Position numbers and translations under genes: made by a program
Notes under the pieces: model-generated
What the model was told of the DNA's origin: nothing
Databases searched by the model: none
The model's input: only the letters and a program-made list of their open reading frames with translations
Shown here: in pieces, positions 12,473 through 22,859 of the stretch
Position numbering within the stretch: position 1 is the first letter of the stretch
Layout: each line of letters starts with the position of its first letter
Source of the DNA: Ophiura sarsii
Lineage: Eukaryota; Echinodermata; Ophiuroidea; Amphilepidida; Ophiuridae
NCBI GenBank assembly: GCA_035610835.1
Contig: CM069447.1
Location: 44,861,893-44,925,892, forward strand
DNA length: 64,000 bases
Reading direction: 5' to 3'

Positions 12473-13594
12473 ATTCATTATCAAATATTTTTATATAATT
12501 GGAAGTAGTTATTTTTGCCATTCCATATTGAATAGAAAAAAAATCATTTGTGTGATGATAATAATAATAACAGTAATAATAAAGGGATTTGAAAAAGGCG
12601 ACCTCTAGGCACCTTGATACACAGTTAAGTGCCATTGTCCCTAAAAATCAAGTTTTTGTTGGCAGACATAAAAATATGAATTTCCATTATGCTTTGGTCA
12701 TTGATAGACCTTTGGTCAATAAACACTAAAATGGAACTTTTTTGTTTGTTTTTGCCTTCGTTGCCATGACAACGACACATATTAGAATTTTCATGGTTTT
12801 TAACAAAATTTTCAATTTTTCAGAAATTCAAAACTGCTAATTTACACATATCATTTTGAACAAACAATACAACCAGGATTTTATTTTCATTCAACAATAT
12901 AACCATACATGTCTCAACTTTCATTCCGTCCAACAAAAAAACTTGTACAAATTGTATTGTGGGATATACCATTATTTGAAAAAGGGGTGTTTTTCATAAT
13001 AAATCGTGTGAAAAAAATACACCTTCGTAAATTAATCACAACTAGCAAAGTGGTGTTTTTTTTGCATTCACCTTCTACAAATGAAAGCTTGAGGGATGTC
13101 TGAATAATAATATGTAAAAATATCCATGGGTAATTTATACCTGTTGAAACAGTGTTGCCAGAAAGTGTTGACTTTTTCCAAAAAAAATCGGTATTACATG
13201 GTGTGAAAATACACGTTTAATGTCAGCAAACTATTTAATAAATCATCCTGTTATGTTTAAAATAGAGAACAAGTATTTTTGGATCAGGGATAATGTTGCT
13301 CATGTTTCAAAGTGCATATTAAAAAAAAGTGTTGCCGGGTAGGTTGAGTTTTAACTTTATTCATGGCAGAACAGACTCGTATTAAACAAACAGAATTCTT
13401 CTTAAATCTGCTTTTGACAGCTACATCCATTACTGTATCACTATAAGGGAAGTTTATTTACATTCATGTGTGAATAACAATTTAACAAAAGGACAAGACA
13501 GTGGTGCCATGTTAGTAGAACTTGTTAATAGCCCTTAGATGTGTCATAATAATGATGTGAACGTATATGATCATCAGCAATATAAGTAGGATAA

Positions 13595-14887
13595 TAATAG
13601 AGGGTCATTTTTAGGTCATAGTTTCAGATCACGCTTGCTACATGATTTTTTGATGACTTTATGCCTACTGACAACATTTTCAACAAAACAATTGAAAGAA
13701 ATGCGAAATCCAGGGTGCCCCGGCCAAAAAACCACAAAAAGTCGGCCATTTTGGAAAAAACAGACTTTTGATCATAACTCAGTCATTTTTGGTCTAATTT
13801 ATTTGATTTTGGTGGCAATACCCATGTTTAAAGGTACAAGATGTCATTCTATGCTGGTTTCGTCTCATATAACCCCTTCGTTTTCTTGTAATAGCTGATT
13901 TTGGTCAAATTTGAATGTGAGGGCGCTTTGCAAAAAAGTAGCTATCGCCAGACGACGATGGACACGCGAAAACCAAAATTTTGAATTCGTATTGGAATAA
14001 CACGTAATCGCGAATGTTGATCTAATCATTTTGAAAAATTCATCATAGGTTAGAAGAAAAATTTTCCAATCCAAAACCGTTGTGGGTGGCTAACCACCCG
14101 CAGTGTCAGTATCATTTTTTGAATTTAAACCGTTGTTAAGCGTTCGTCCCATTCACTTGATCACGTAACCTCGTTCGCATATTTTAACCTGAATACTTGT
14201 GAATACGCCCGTGTCCAGCGTCGTCTGGCTATCGCATTAATAAAAATGAATTTGAATAAATGAAATGTGTTAAGAGTGTGTCGAGAAACATTGTCTGAAG
14301 ATGTAAGCATGTTACCTCTTTTCGTTTTACCGTGGCATCCACTTTAAAATCACAAGAACGCGTTAAAAGCACTTCCATAGGATAGTACAGGGGTCAACGA
14401 ACTTTCATTAGTGTGTTTCGAAGGAGACAATTCAAAGATGTTCAAAATGGTGTAGCTTCAAAACAACAATGGTATTTTACTCAGATTTTCAGGAAATGCC
14501 TAAAATGTAACTCCTATCATATTTCAACATTAGAATTTGAGATGCTACGATGCGAAAGGTATCTTTTTTAAACAGCGCCCTCACAGGGCTATTTTCACTA
14601 AAAAATGCCATTTTCAGAAAAACGAAACATCGTCATGCGATAAAAGTTGTGTAAGATTATTCTATGTCCCAACAAACATGGGTATTGCCACCAAAATCAA
14701 ATTGATTGGACCAAAATGATTGATTTATGATCAAAATACTGTTTTTCCAAAATGGCCGATTTTTTGTGTTTTTTTGGCCGGGGCACCCTGGATTTTGCAA
14801 TTTTTTCAATTTTTGTTGTTGAAAATGTTGCCAGTACGTATAAAGTCATCAAAAAAGATTATGATCTGAAACTATGACCCTCTATTA
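13595..14887. mobile_element. TIR element, core of the fold-back
   Basis: Long inverted arms lie at 13595-13829 and 14674-14887, with termini TAATAGAGGGTCAT and ATGACCCTCTATTA. They share words such as GGGGCACCCTGG and GGTGGCAATACCCATG. A second inverted pair lies inside (CAGACGACG...GGACACG near 13948 against CGTGTCCAGCGTCGTCTG near 14210). The interior 14101-14227 is a dispersed repeat also found at 26151-26280. No transposase ORF is present. The target duplication is ambiguous. Confidence 0.75.
14101..14227 (+). repeat. Dispersed repeat, shared with 26151-26280
   Basis: It starts CAGTGTCAGTATCATT and ends GTGTCCAGCGTCGTCTG. It aligns almost end to end with the copy at 26151-26280 with few differences. 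The complement of its end also occurs at about 13948-13967, making an inner inverted repeat. Confidence 0.8.
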
Positions 14888-15596
14888 GCTAGATTAAGCA
14901 TAATAAATATAACAAAACATCAAGAGATTGATTTAATTAAACATGGAATATACCATGTTTCAAAATAGGGGTGTTTAAGGGATATTTAATCAAACTGAGC
15001 CTTAAAAGGCTCTGTTTGTGGAGATATTGACTCTAAAGTTAGCAGCATGTAGACTTATATTTATAAACTGATATAAACTCAGAAGTTATCACACAAACGG
15101 TTTGCGCATATACATATGTTAATACTATACTCAACATGGCATATGTTGCAATATTGCTAATTTGAGGTAAAAAAGAGAACTCTGGCAACTTTAACAAGTA
15201 CATTTCATATTATTTTATTGCAAACATTCACAAACAAAGTAATATCTTCAATATATCTCCTAATCAACGCTTATATATATGTAATTCACTGTTTAATTGT
15301 CCGTTTTTCGATAATAGGCATTTTAAGATTTTTCAAAAATACCTATCTTTCTGGAAACACTGCTGCCATGTTTAAAGATTACCCACACTTTTCTCATTGG
15401 AATTCAATTGAGCAACATTGTTACTCTCTACATGCAAAATATCTTTGAAAAAAAAGTGCCACTTTCAGGGTTAACGGTGATTAGATTTGGCTAATAATTG
15501 ATAGTTTGTAAAAGGGACGAAACACCCCTATTTGGAAACATGGTATAGTCCAATTGCAAATTCTAAGATTTTTTTTAAAATGTAATAAATATAAGA

Positions 15597-15645
15597 GGAC
15601 CTGACGTTTCGATTCTAACAGAATCTTTATCGAAGGTAAAATGAC
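15597..15645 (-). ncRNA. Degenerate hammerhead-like motif in PLE 3' region
   Basis: On the minus strand the order is GATAAA, stem GATTC, loop TGTTA, stem GAATC, then GAAAC directly followed by GTC. Hammerhead ribozymes with a very short stem III are known in PLE terminal repeats, and the GAAAC-GTC part fits. The CUGANGA box is degenerate (TCGATAA), so this copy may not cleave. Its position about 550 bp past the PLE stop codon is what a PLE terminal repeat would predict. Confidence 0.4.
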
Positions 15646-16186
15646 AGAATACAACATTACACAACATATATATAGACAGAGGAACAATAGGCAGGAAGTC
15701 AAAGTGACAGATGAATGAATAGGGGAAGATATCATGCTAGACAGCTGATTGATGAAGTGGATAAAATAACAAAAGGATGACATAGACAAAGGGGAGATTA
15801 AAAAGTAAAAGGCAAATGGGATATAAAAATAATTGGTGAGTGAAATCAATAATGGTGATTGATGACTACAAATAGATAATAAAATGGATGGAAATGTAAA
15901 AGGACTGAGAGAATGCATGAGAAAACAAGAAAAAACAAAGTGGGACTAGGCCTATGGTAACAAATAATGGAAATGCACTGGAACAAGTAATGAAAATTAC
16001 TGTGCATAGGAGACAATGTAGAAAATGAAAACAAAGTATCACATATATCAAGAATTAAAAAATGAAAAATGGAGTGAAGAAAAAGTGGAGAAAAACAAAT
16101 GGGTAAAAAATACAAATGATAGGTTTATCAGATACAAATGGAGGAGGTTGGGGGGGGGGGGGGGGGGTGGGGGCGGGAGGTTGAGT

Positions 16187-17320
16187 CTAATCATTCCCTT
16201 CCTGGATGTTTAGGCCATGGGGCTGAATAGTGAGAAGACGCTTCATCCATAACTTCTCTCTACTGAGACGTACCACTTCTGAACGGCTACCTAAAGATTC
16301 AATGCCCTGTAAGATCATATCAGACATAGTGTGGTTGGGAAGGTTGAAGTGGTGTCCGACAGGTGGCTTGTTGGTGTTGACCGTCGATCTGTGTCCATAG
16401 AAGCGCTTCTTCAGTGAGTTTTTAGTCTCACCAACATACTGGACTCCACACACTCTACATGATAAGAGGTAAATGACATTAGATGTGGTGCAAGTGATGT
16501 GACCCTTCGTCTTGTAGGTGGCATGGGTGGTGTGGCTGGTGAAGGAATCGCCTTCCTTGATGTGTTCCCGGCAAACGACGCACCTGCTGGTCGACTCGCA
16601 CTTAGAAGTGCCATGCTGCGTGGGGAGAGAATCATCAGTTACCGGGGGGATGGTAGCCCGTACTAACATATCTCGTAGGTTGCGAGGGCGTCTGTAGGCC
16701 AGGATTGGTATGTCAGGAACTGCACGACGAAGACGGTCTGATGTGTGGAGAATGTGGTGGTTAGTGTTGGTGATGTGACGCAGAGGAGGAAGGTTAGGAT
16801 GAAATGTGGTAACAAGGGGAATCTTAGGGGTGGGGTCTTGGTTTTTGGGCTTCTCCTGAAGGACTGTGGCTCTCGGGAGAGAGTGGACTTTCTTGATGGC
16901 TTGCTGGACTTTGGTGGAGCTGTGACCCCTGGTAACCAGATGCTTCTTCAAATTCTGTGCATGATATGAGAATCTAGATTCGTTAGAACAAATACGTCGG
17001 AGACGGAGAGCCTGACTATATGCTATGCCTGTCTTACAATGGCGAGGGTGGCAGCTTGAAGCATGGAGATACTGGTGCGTATCTGTAGGCTTGGTGAAGA
17101 GATCTGTAGATAGTATACCATTCTCAGCTTTCTGTATGGTTACATCAAGAAAGTGTGCCTGTTGGTGGGAGTAGTCAGAAGTGAACTTAATGGTCCTGTG
17201 AAATGAGTTCATGTGATCAATGAATGTGAGGAGACTGCTTTCATCACTGGTCCAGATAAAGAATATGTCGTCGATGTACCGCAACCAAATCCAAGGTCGA
17301 CAAGGTGCTTCAGCTAGCAA
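16187..17320 (-). CDS. PLE reverse transcriptase C-terminus with GIY-YIG endonuclease (5'-truncated)
   Basis: This is the C-terminal part of a Penelope-like retroelement polyprotein: 377 codons, open to a proper stop. Residues 15-18 are YIDD, the RT catalytic motif C, so the N-terminal RT motifs are missing and the apparent start Met is not the native start. RT thumb-type sequence follows (FLDVTI, then a TDTHQYL motif at 79-85). A cysteine cluster (C241, C247, C250) precedes the GIY-YIG endonuclease: VIY at 282-284, QYVGET at 294-299, R306, H310, the likely catalytic Glu at 355 in SREKLWMKRL, and GLN near 369-371. In complete PLEs the RT copies element RNA and the GIY-YIG nuclease nicks the target. 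This copy cannot prime by itself because half the RT is absent, but the remaining frame is intact over 1.1 kb, so it is fairly young. Confidence 0.9.
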   Translation of the reverse strand: MLAEAPCRPWIWLRYIDDIFFIWTSDESSLLTFIDHMNSFHRTIKFTSDYSHQQAHFLDVTIQKAENGILSTDLFTKPTDTHQYLHASSCHPRHCKTGIAYSQALRLRRICSNESRFSYHAQNLKKHLVTRGHSSTKVQQAIKKVHSLPRATVLQEKPKNQDPTPKIPLVTTFHPNLPPLRHITNTNHHILHTSDRLRRAVPDIPILAYRRPRNLRDMLVRATIPPVTDDSLPTQHGTSKCESTSRCVVCREHIKEGDSFTSHTTHATYKTKGHITCTTSNVIYLLSCRVCGVQYVGETKNSLKKRFYGHRSTVNTNKPPVGHHFNLPNHTMSDMILQGIESLGSRSEVVRLSREKLWMKRLLTIQPHGLNIQEGND

Positions 17321-17660
17321 TTGTTCACATTTTTTTTAAAATATGGATTAGTTTGACTGTGGACTGCCCTTTCATATATAAATCAAGAATTTGTTAAAAT
17401 TATTTTGTATGCTACAAATGTGAGATCCAAGTTGAGCTAAAATTAGCATTTAAAACAGCAAAAAATGAGAAAAATCATCAAATTAATGGAATTGCCCGTT
17501 ACCATGGTAACATACATGTGACACCAATTTTTTTTCCATATTTGTTGACTTTGACCATAGGTCCATCTATGCACAAGGTTTGAAGAAAATTCATATTTTT
17601 CAGTCTGCCACATTTTTCAACATTTCCTTGATTCTTACTGAATATGGTTCTTAATGTCAA

Positions 17661-17893
17661 AGACAAAGTATTAAAAAGTAAAATAAAAGCGGAAGTATAT
17701 ATAAAAATTACACAATATACAATTACAATTCAATAGATGAAATATCATACAAAAATGTCCAAACAAATTGAATTAGAGGAATATGTAGGCCGGGAGCCCA
17801 GAAGGTTTAATCAGCTGAGAAGGTACAAAAGGTTTGATGATCTGATGTGTTTAGTTGGGTGCTAAGAGTCAATATTTTATACTGCTGCCGTCC
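17661..17893. other. No gene seen
   Basis: AT-rich linker between the fold-back and the next palindrome. Confidence 0.5.
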
Positions 17894-18250
17894 CAACAAA
17901 CACAAAAATGTTTTATAAATGTTGTTTAAACATTGACCAAAACATCATGAGAATTTTATTTGAACATGTTTATATGACGTTAAAATGTATGGTTAGGATT
18001 TGGTCGGGAAAACATTTTAGAAAACATTTTTAAAAATGTTTTAAAATGTGTTTCCAACATTTTTTCAATATGTTCACCAAAATGTTGAATAAATGTTTTT
18101 AAAATATTGGCAAAAATGTTTTTTGAAAATGTTTTCCTGACTAAATCCTAACCATACATTTTGACGTCATATAAACATTTTCAAATAACATTCTCATGAT
18201 GTTTTGGCCAATGTTTAAACAACATTTATAAAACATGTTTGTGTTTGCTG
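17894..18250. mobile_element. Palindromic MITE ending in GTGTTTGCTG
   Basis: The whole 357-bp segment folds on itself. It starts CAACAAACACAAAAATG and ends CATGTTTGTGTTTGCTG. Matching inner blocks include ACCATACATTTTGACGTCAT and its complement. The centre is rich in AAAATGTTTT words. No coding capacity. Confidence 0.85.
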
Positions 18251-18268
18251 CCCCCCCCCCCCCCCTCC
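18251..18268. repeat. C tract
   Basis: An uninterrupted run of Cs, followed by TCCCCC, directly abuts the GTTTGCTG end of the palindromic MITE. Confidence 0.95.
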
Positions 18269-18327
18269 CCCGGGAAGATCCTGTGGACAAGCCATTTATA
18301 TATGACCCAACCAGCTAGCGACCCAAC

Positions 18328-18984
18328 AACATTTATAAAACGTTTTGTGTTTGCTGGGTACTTGCCATTAAATTATGAAATAGTGCATGATGTGGATCGA
18401 ATCATATCAAAATTTATAAATATGAAATCCATAGTGTTACAAAACCAATATAATCAAGGTCAGTGCGCATGCGTGGAATTGATAACATTGGCACAATGTC
18501 TGACAAACGTTATAAAACAATATTATCAGAAAATATTATTTGAACATTTGCACAATGTGACATGACAATATCGTGTCAATGTTTGCTTACGATGTTTTAA
18601 AAACAATTTCAATATCAGATGTTCATAACATTTCCACAATGTTTTGAAAACATTAGGAAAACAATATCATCAGAAATGGTTTAAGTAATATCTTTGAAAC
18701 GTTTGCAGTAGATAACAGTTAATGTTAAAAAAATGTTTATAAAATAATTGTTTACGATATTATTTAGAAATGTGCGTCAAACAGTCTCTAAATGTTTGAT
18801 GAAAAGTTATCAATTAATAGGCAAAGTCTTTACAAAATCATTGTATGCAAACATTTCAGCAACATTGTAAAAACATTTTAAAATGTTTTAAAAATGTTTA
18901 ACACACATTAGCAAACAAATGTTTTTCTAAACTAATTATATGACCTTTGAAAAATGTTGTGAAAATGTTATGTGTTTGCTGGGG
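18328..18984. mobile_element. Related GTGTTTGCTG element(s)
   Basis: CAACATTTATAAAACGTTTT and TGTGTTTGCTGGG at the left, and GAAAATGTTATGTGTTTGCTG at the right, are the terminal words of the neighbouring palindromic MITE. The body is full of AACATTT/AAATGTT. It appears to be one or two degraded members of the same family; boundaries are approximate. Confidence 0.55.
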
Positions 18985-19073
18985 TGTCGCAGCCTGTACG
19001 GGTGGCCGCTATAGAAGGTCAAAGGTCATATAGCCTTTCAAAATGTAAAAATACTGCAAGTCACGACTTGCGA

Positions 19074-20224
19074 ATCCCCCTGGCTGGGAGATCAACTAAA
19101 TGAGGTCGAAGGTAACATAGGGGTCATGTTCCCCCATTGTTCATGTTTCTTTTCTCCAAGCAACTTTTACGATTTGACCTTTGGATGACCTTTGACCTAA
19201 TGTGACCTCTGATAATTTGTTGACATGATCCCCGTGTTCATTGCACGATTAAACCCCTTGTTGACCTTTGGCCTCTAATGACTGTTGACCTTTGACCTCT
19301 AATGACCATTGACCTTGGATGACCTCTAATTAGTTTTAGACATGTTCACCCGGTTTTCATGTTTCATTTCTCCAAGTGTGACGTCAATCGGGCAACTTTA
19401 ACGATTTGACCTCTGGATGACCTTTGACCTCAGACGTACGTCTAATTATTTTTTGACATGTTCCCCCGGTGTTCATTGCACGGTTTAACCCCTTGTTGAC
19501 CTTTGACCTTAAATGACCTCTAATGCCCGTTGACCTCGGATGACCTCTAATTAATTTTAGACATGTTCACCTGGTGTTCATGTTTCTTTTCTCCAAGTTT
19601 CACGTCAATCGGGCAACTTTTCCGATTTGACCTATTGACCTCCGGATGACCTTTGACCTCAGATGACCTCTAATTATTAAAAAAAATGTTCCCCCGGTGT
19701 TCATTGCACGATTTAACCCCTTGTTGACATTTGACCTTGGATGACCTCCAATGACCGTTGACATCGGAGGACCTCTAATTAATTTTAGACATGTTCACCC
19801 GATGTTCATGTTTCTTTTCTCCAAGCTTGAAGTCAATCGGGCAATTTTTTAGGATTTGACCCCTGGATGACCTTTGACCTCAGATGACCTGTGCAAATTA
19901 ATTTTAGGCATGTTCACCCGGTGTTCATCTTTTTTTTCTCCAAGTTTGAAGTCAATTGGGCAACTTTTACGATTTGACCCGGTCCCTGAATGACCTTTGA
20001 CCTCAGATGACCTATGCAAATTAGACCAACAAAAATCAACCACAGCTTTTGACCATGGCCTACCTATCGCAGAAGGTTTGAAGTCAATCCATCCGTCCGT
20101 TCTAAAGATACAGCATTCGGAAAAAAGGCTAACCAAAAAGACTAACTAAAAGGCACACGCACACCCCCCTACACACATTGCCATGATGACAAAATCCCCT
20201 TCTGGTTTTACAAACCAGGGGGAT
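19074..20224. repeat. DR1-rich tandem array within short TIRs
   Basis: An imperfect tandem array with a ~225-bp higher-order unit made of two ~110-bp halves. One half is marked by GTTCACCCGGTGTTCATG...TTCTCCAAG (near 19344, 19562, 19790, 19910), the other by GTGTTCATTGCACG...CCCCTTGTTGACC. The perfect 13-mer TGACCTTTGACCT occurs seven times, starting at 19186, 19286, 19418, 19497, 19647, 19868 and 19991. The array is bounded by ATCCCCCTGG (19074-19083) and CCAGGGGGAT (20215-20224), so it may be the filling of a transposable element. I see no coding sequence. Confidence 0.8.
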
Positions 20225-20842
20225 AAAAATGGTCTGATTATATTGAAATGCATCAAACTCTTCCCGAGACCATATGGAGCGACATTTGTAATGGTTGTAT
20301 TTTCACCCGATGCTTAGTTTCCGAGATGCAGTGCAAAATAGGTTAAAGGTCAAATTGTGCCACAAACTATCGTTAGGGTAATATTGTCCATGGGTGGAAG
20401 CACTTGCCTAAATGGTGAACAGGCATGTCAGATAACGTGAAAAAGTGAGGGCGCTGTGTGTGGGTCTGTAGCGAAAAATCTAGGTTGATAATCCCTAATG
20501 AAACAAGGCTTAAATTAGAGTTTGGACTTTACTGAAAATGGCCAAGTATGCCATGAATGTAACCGGAGAGAAAAAGTGTCTTGAAATGGCTTTTTTACAC
20601 GTATTTCAATGGGCAAATTATTTGATGTGGTGCTCCCTCATTACACTGGAGACGCGCTGTCGATAATGAAGTGCGGTTCGAGAATTTTCTTCTTCTTTTT
20701 TCTCCCTTTTTCTACATTTTTGCACCCATTTCCACCCATTCCTACCCTTTTCCATCCATTTCCGACCCATTCCATTCATTTCGACCCATTTCGATACGTT
20801 ACTAAATATACCCTTTGTCGTATAGGCCTACATTACCTATAA
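20225..20842. other. No gene; CCCATTT-type low complexity at 20689-20800
   Basis: No gene seen. From about 20689 a pyrimidine-rich stretch repeats words such as CCCATTTCCACCCATTCC and CATTTCGACCC, an imperfect short-period repeat. Confidence 0.6.
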
Positions 20843-20845
20843 TAA

Positions 20846-20990
20846 GGGCTCTTGCCCAAACACAAGTAGAGGAAGTACCCGGTACCCATTCAGTGCGGTG
20901 TTAATCACTGATCCTTTGTCACTCCTTTTAACAATTAGAAAAAAGGATCTTTCCTTGAGCCTTCCTCTACTTGTGTTTGGGCATGAGCCC
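20846..20990. mobile_element. PIF/Harbinger-like MITE, TAA target
   Basis: Terminal inverted repeats GGGCTCTTGCCCAAACACAA... and their complement extend about 30 bp with two mismatches. The direct flanks are TAA (20843-20845 and 20991-20993). A 3-bp TWA duplication with GGG ends suits PIF/Harbinger. At 145 bp it is non-autonomous. Confidence 0.75.
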
Positions 20991-20993
20991 TAA

Positions 20994-21440
20994 CTAAATT
21001 CATTTTTAATATAAACTTATCTCACCTCTTCTTCAAAACAAATGTAATCATCTGACATGTTATCCTTTAATGGCAATGGTGACCTGTCCAATTCTGTGCA
21101 AAAAACACATAAAAGGCACACAAATGTTTCAAGAAAGTAAAATAATTGATACCAAGTCTACCAGTATATACATGTAGGTCTTATGGTATTAGGATACCTA
21201 TACTAGTACGAGAAGAGGGACATTTTAATTTATTGTCACTGGTATGGGTATGAAAACCTTAACCGGCATGGGTACATTGCACGTGTGCAGGTGCAGGTAT
21301 AGGAATCTGTGAGGTAATAATTAAAATAGATTTGCAACCTTGAGACTTCGAGCAATTTGTTAGAATGTACAATGTATGTTCCATTGCATACAACGAGTGA
21401 CAGTATCTGTAAAGATTTAATCTGATTTGATTTTTCCAAT
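20994..21440. other. No gene seen
   Basis: Non-coding AT-rich sequence. The overlapping short ORFs on the minus strand have no domain I recognise. Confidence 0.5.
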
Positions 21441-21442
21441 CA

Positions 21443-21560
21443 AACAACAATGGCCATCTCTCTGACATCCGCACCAAAAAGGAAAAATCTGTTTCCAACC
21501 ACTTCAACTCTCCCAACCACAACATTAAAACCACCTAACCATCATTGGTATTGATGCAGT
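21443..21560 (+). pseudogene. Remnant of PLE GIY-YIG region
   Basis: In the frame starting at 21443 the translation reads NNNGHLSDIRTKKEK then NHFNSPNH before a stop at 21536. A shifted frame then gives TIIGIDAV. This order (GH..DI, KP-like, HFN.P.H, I.GI) is the segment after the GIY-YIG core in PLE proteins; the PLE at 16187-17320 has YGHRS, GHHFNLPNH and LQGIESL in the same order. It is short and broken by stop and frameshift. Confidence 0.6.
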
Positions 21561-21579
21561 CCCCCTTTACGAGGGTCAT

Positions 21580-22145
21580 TCAATAAGTTGTACCTCCTCC
21601 GTCATAACATCGCTAATATGAATGTAATTTGTCATGATTTAAAGCTCTGAAATATGGCTACACATTTATAGTAAATGATAATTGATATCTGTTTCACTTT
21701 GTTCTGATTTGGTCAAAGCTGGAGAGGGATTTTGGAAAACGGAAACCGAAAATGTTGTGGTTGGATAGACAATTGACCTATGATGAGTATGACAAAACAA
21801 TACCCTATTCATTTTCATTACAACACAGACCAGCATTTACTGAAAAAAGAAGCAACAAAAAAGTAACTTTGACCTATGTAAAACAATAAATTTGAAAAAT
21901 GTATTGTTTATGCTTGTAAAAAGTCAAAACATGCAATCTCACCACAAATTAAATGATTTACCATGTTTATTTGGAACATTCACCTCTAATTTTACAATTT
22001 GTTTATGTTTTGGTATTTTTTGGTATTTATATGTATCTAATCTGTAAAATTGTCATATAAATATTTGTGTTGTAATTTTACAAACCATATAAGAAACCTC
22101 AATTATAAAACGTTTTTGAAATAGCTTATCATTCAAATAGGTTTT
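21580..22145. other. No gene seen
   Basis: AT-rich non-coding sequence. Its beginning, GAGGGTCATTCAATAAGT at about 21570, resembles a mariner-type terminus, but no matching right end was found. Confidence 0.4.
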
Positions 22146-22742
22146 AAAGGAGGTGTCGTGCAAGCACAACATCGACAATATCGACACCTCGCATGTTGAG
22201 AGATGGCAATTTTGTATTCGTTTAAGTATGATATTTTGTTCCCTATAACTACCTGGACGGTAACTCAGAGCTTTGAGGATAGAATTGATGGATGCTACAC
22301 ACAGCGATGTATGCTACACACAGCTACTTTGAAGAGTACCATCAGCTGGTACAGAGTGGTGTATGGTGACATTCCTCCTTTGTCAGTCACTTTGAGTGAG
22401 AAAGAGGCGTCTACAGTTTGCAAGGCACTGCGTGCGCACTAAGGACCAGCCTATCTCCCGCTTGAAGTTTTGGACTGACCTAAATGTCGCCATTCTAATC
22501 GTGGCATGAAAAACACTACGCACATGTATCCTGACAACATTGCAAAGGACATGGGTCTTGACCTTGTGATATTCCACAGCTCATGATGAATAAAGCTACA
22601 TGGTACCAATATGTGTCAGCTGCTTCCACTATTCCCTCCAAGGACGACCGATGATGATGAACTACGCGGTTAGGGCTTGATAATTATTTTTCTAACATAT
22701 ATTGCACAATGTTGTGCTTGCGGTTTGCGGGACACCTCCTTT
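22146..22742. mobile_element. TIR element (AAAGGAGGTGTC) carrying a LINE insertion
   Basis: Left end AAAGGAGGTGTC plus GCAAGCACAACAT; right end ATGTTGTGCTTGC plus GACACCTCCTTT, in inverted orientation. The inner flanks match 11265-11412. The LINE fragment between about 22240 and 22670 sits where that other copy has only ~20 bp, so the LINE entered or was captured after the element formed. Confidence 0.7.
22245..22654 (+). pseudogene. LINE reverse transcriptase C-terminal remnant
   Basis: The first frame (from 22203 to a stop after about 22442) reads TWTVTQSFEDRIDGCYT, then LYG-like VYGDIPPLSVTLSE. Other frames continue the same protein: QPISRLKFWT, DNIAKDMGLDL, and LMMNKATWYQYVSAAS ending at a TGA at 22652-22654. 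These are the hallmarks of the C-terminal tail after the RT domain in a common class of non-LTR retrotransposons (…DGCYTRML…, …LPPLSVTL…, …QPISRLLFWTP…). At least two frameshifts and one stop disrupt it. The RT core and endonuclease are absent. I cannot assign the clade with certainty. Confidence 0.8.
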
Positions 22743-22806
22743 ATGAGTATTTTGCATATCAGCCAAAGTTGCCCAACATGTAAGGTAACTTTGGCCCACT
22801 TGAAGA

Positions 22807-22807
22807 T

Positions 22808-22838
<31 letters not shown>

Positions 22839-22851
22839 CGGGGGGGGGGGG
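22807..22851. repeat. G tract (~45 bp, one interruption)
   Basis: A nearly pure G run with a single C. Like others in this window it could form G-quadruplex structure and is prone to assembly error. Confidence 0.9.
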
Positions 22852-22859
22852 AGGGGAGT

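Larger units (their letters stand above)
15540..17340 (-). mobile_element. 5'-truncated Penelope-like element
   Basis: This span holds a minus-strand PLE coding fragment (16187-17320), about 550 bp of 3' non-coding sequence containing a G tract (16149-16169), and a hammerhead-like motif (15597-15645). Both flanks match the fold-back it interrupts, which sets the insertion limits. Truncation of the 5' half is common for PLEs, which are reverse-transcribed at the target site. Confidence 0.75.
12600..17700. mobile_element. Giant fold-back element, split by a PLE
   Basis: Sequence at 12640-12960 (TGGCAGAC, AAAAATATGAATT, AGACCTTTGGTCAA, CGTTGCCATGACAACG) matches in reverse complement to 17340-17620. 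Sequence around 12960-13000 (ATATACCAT, AGGGGTGTTT) continues in reverse complement at about 15545-15500, on the far side of the PLE. The innermost part is the well-matched inverted repeat at 13595-14887. The simplest reading is one inverted structure of about 3.3 kb whose right arm was opened by the PLE insertion. The outer arms are clearly diverged and their exact ends are uncertain. Confidence 0.6.

Noticed and set aside
15481..15918. 145-codon minus-strand hydrophobic ORF
   Set aside because: It lies in PLE 3' non-coding sequence rich in pyrimidines on that strand; composition explains the length.
21570..21600. Mariner element starting with GAGGGTCATTCAATAAGT
   Set aside because: No matching right terminus or transposase remnant was found downstream.
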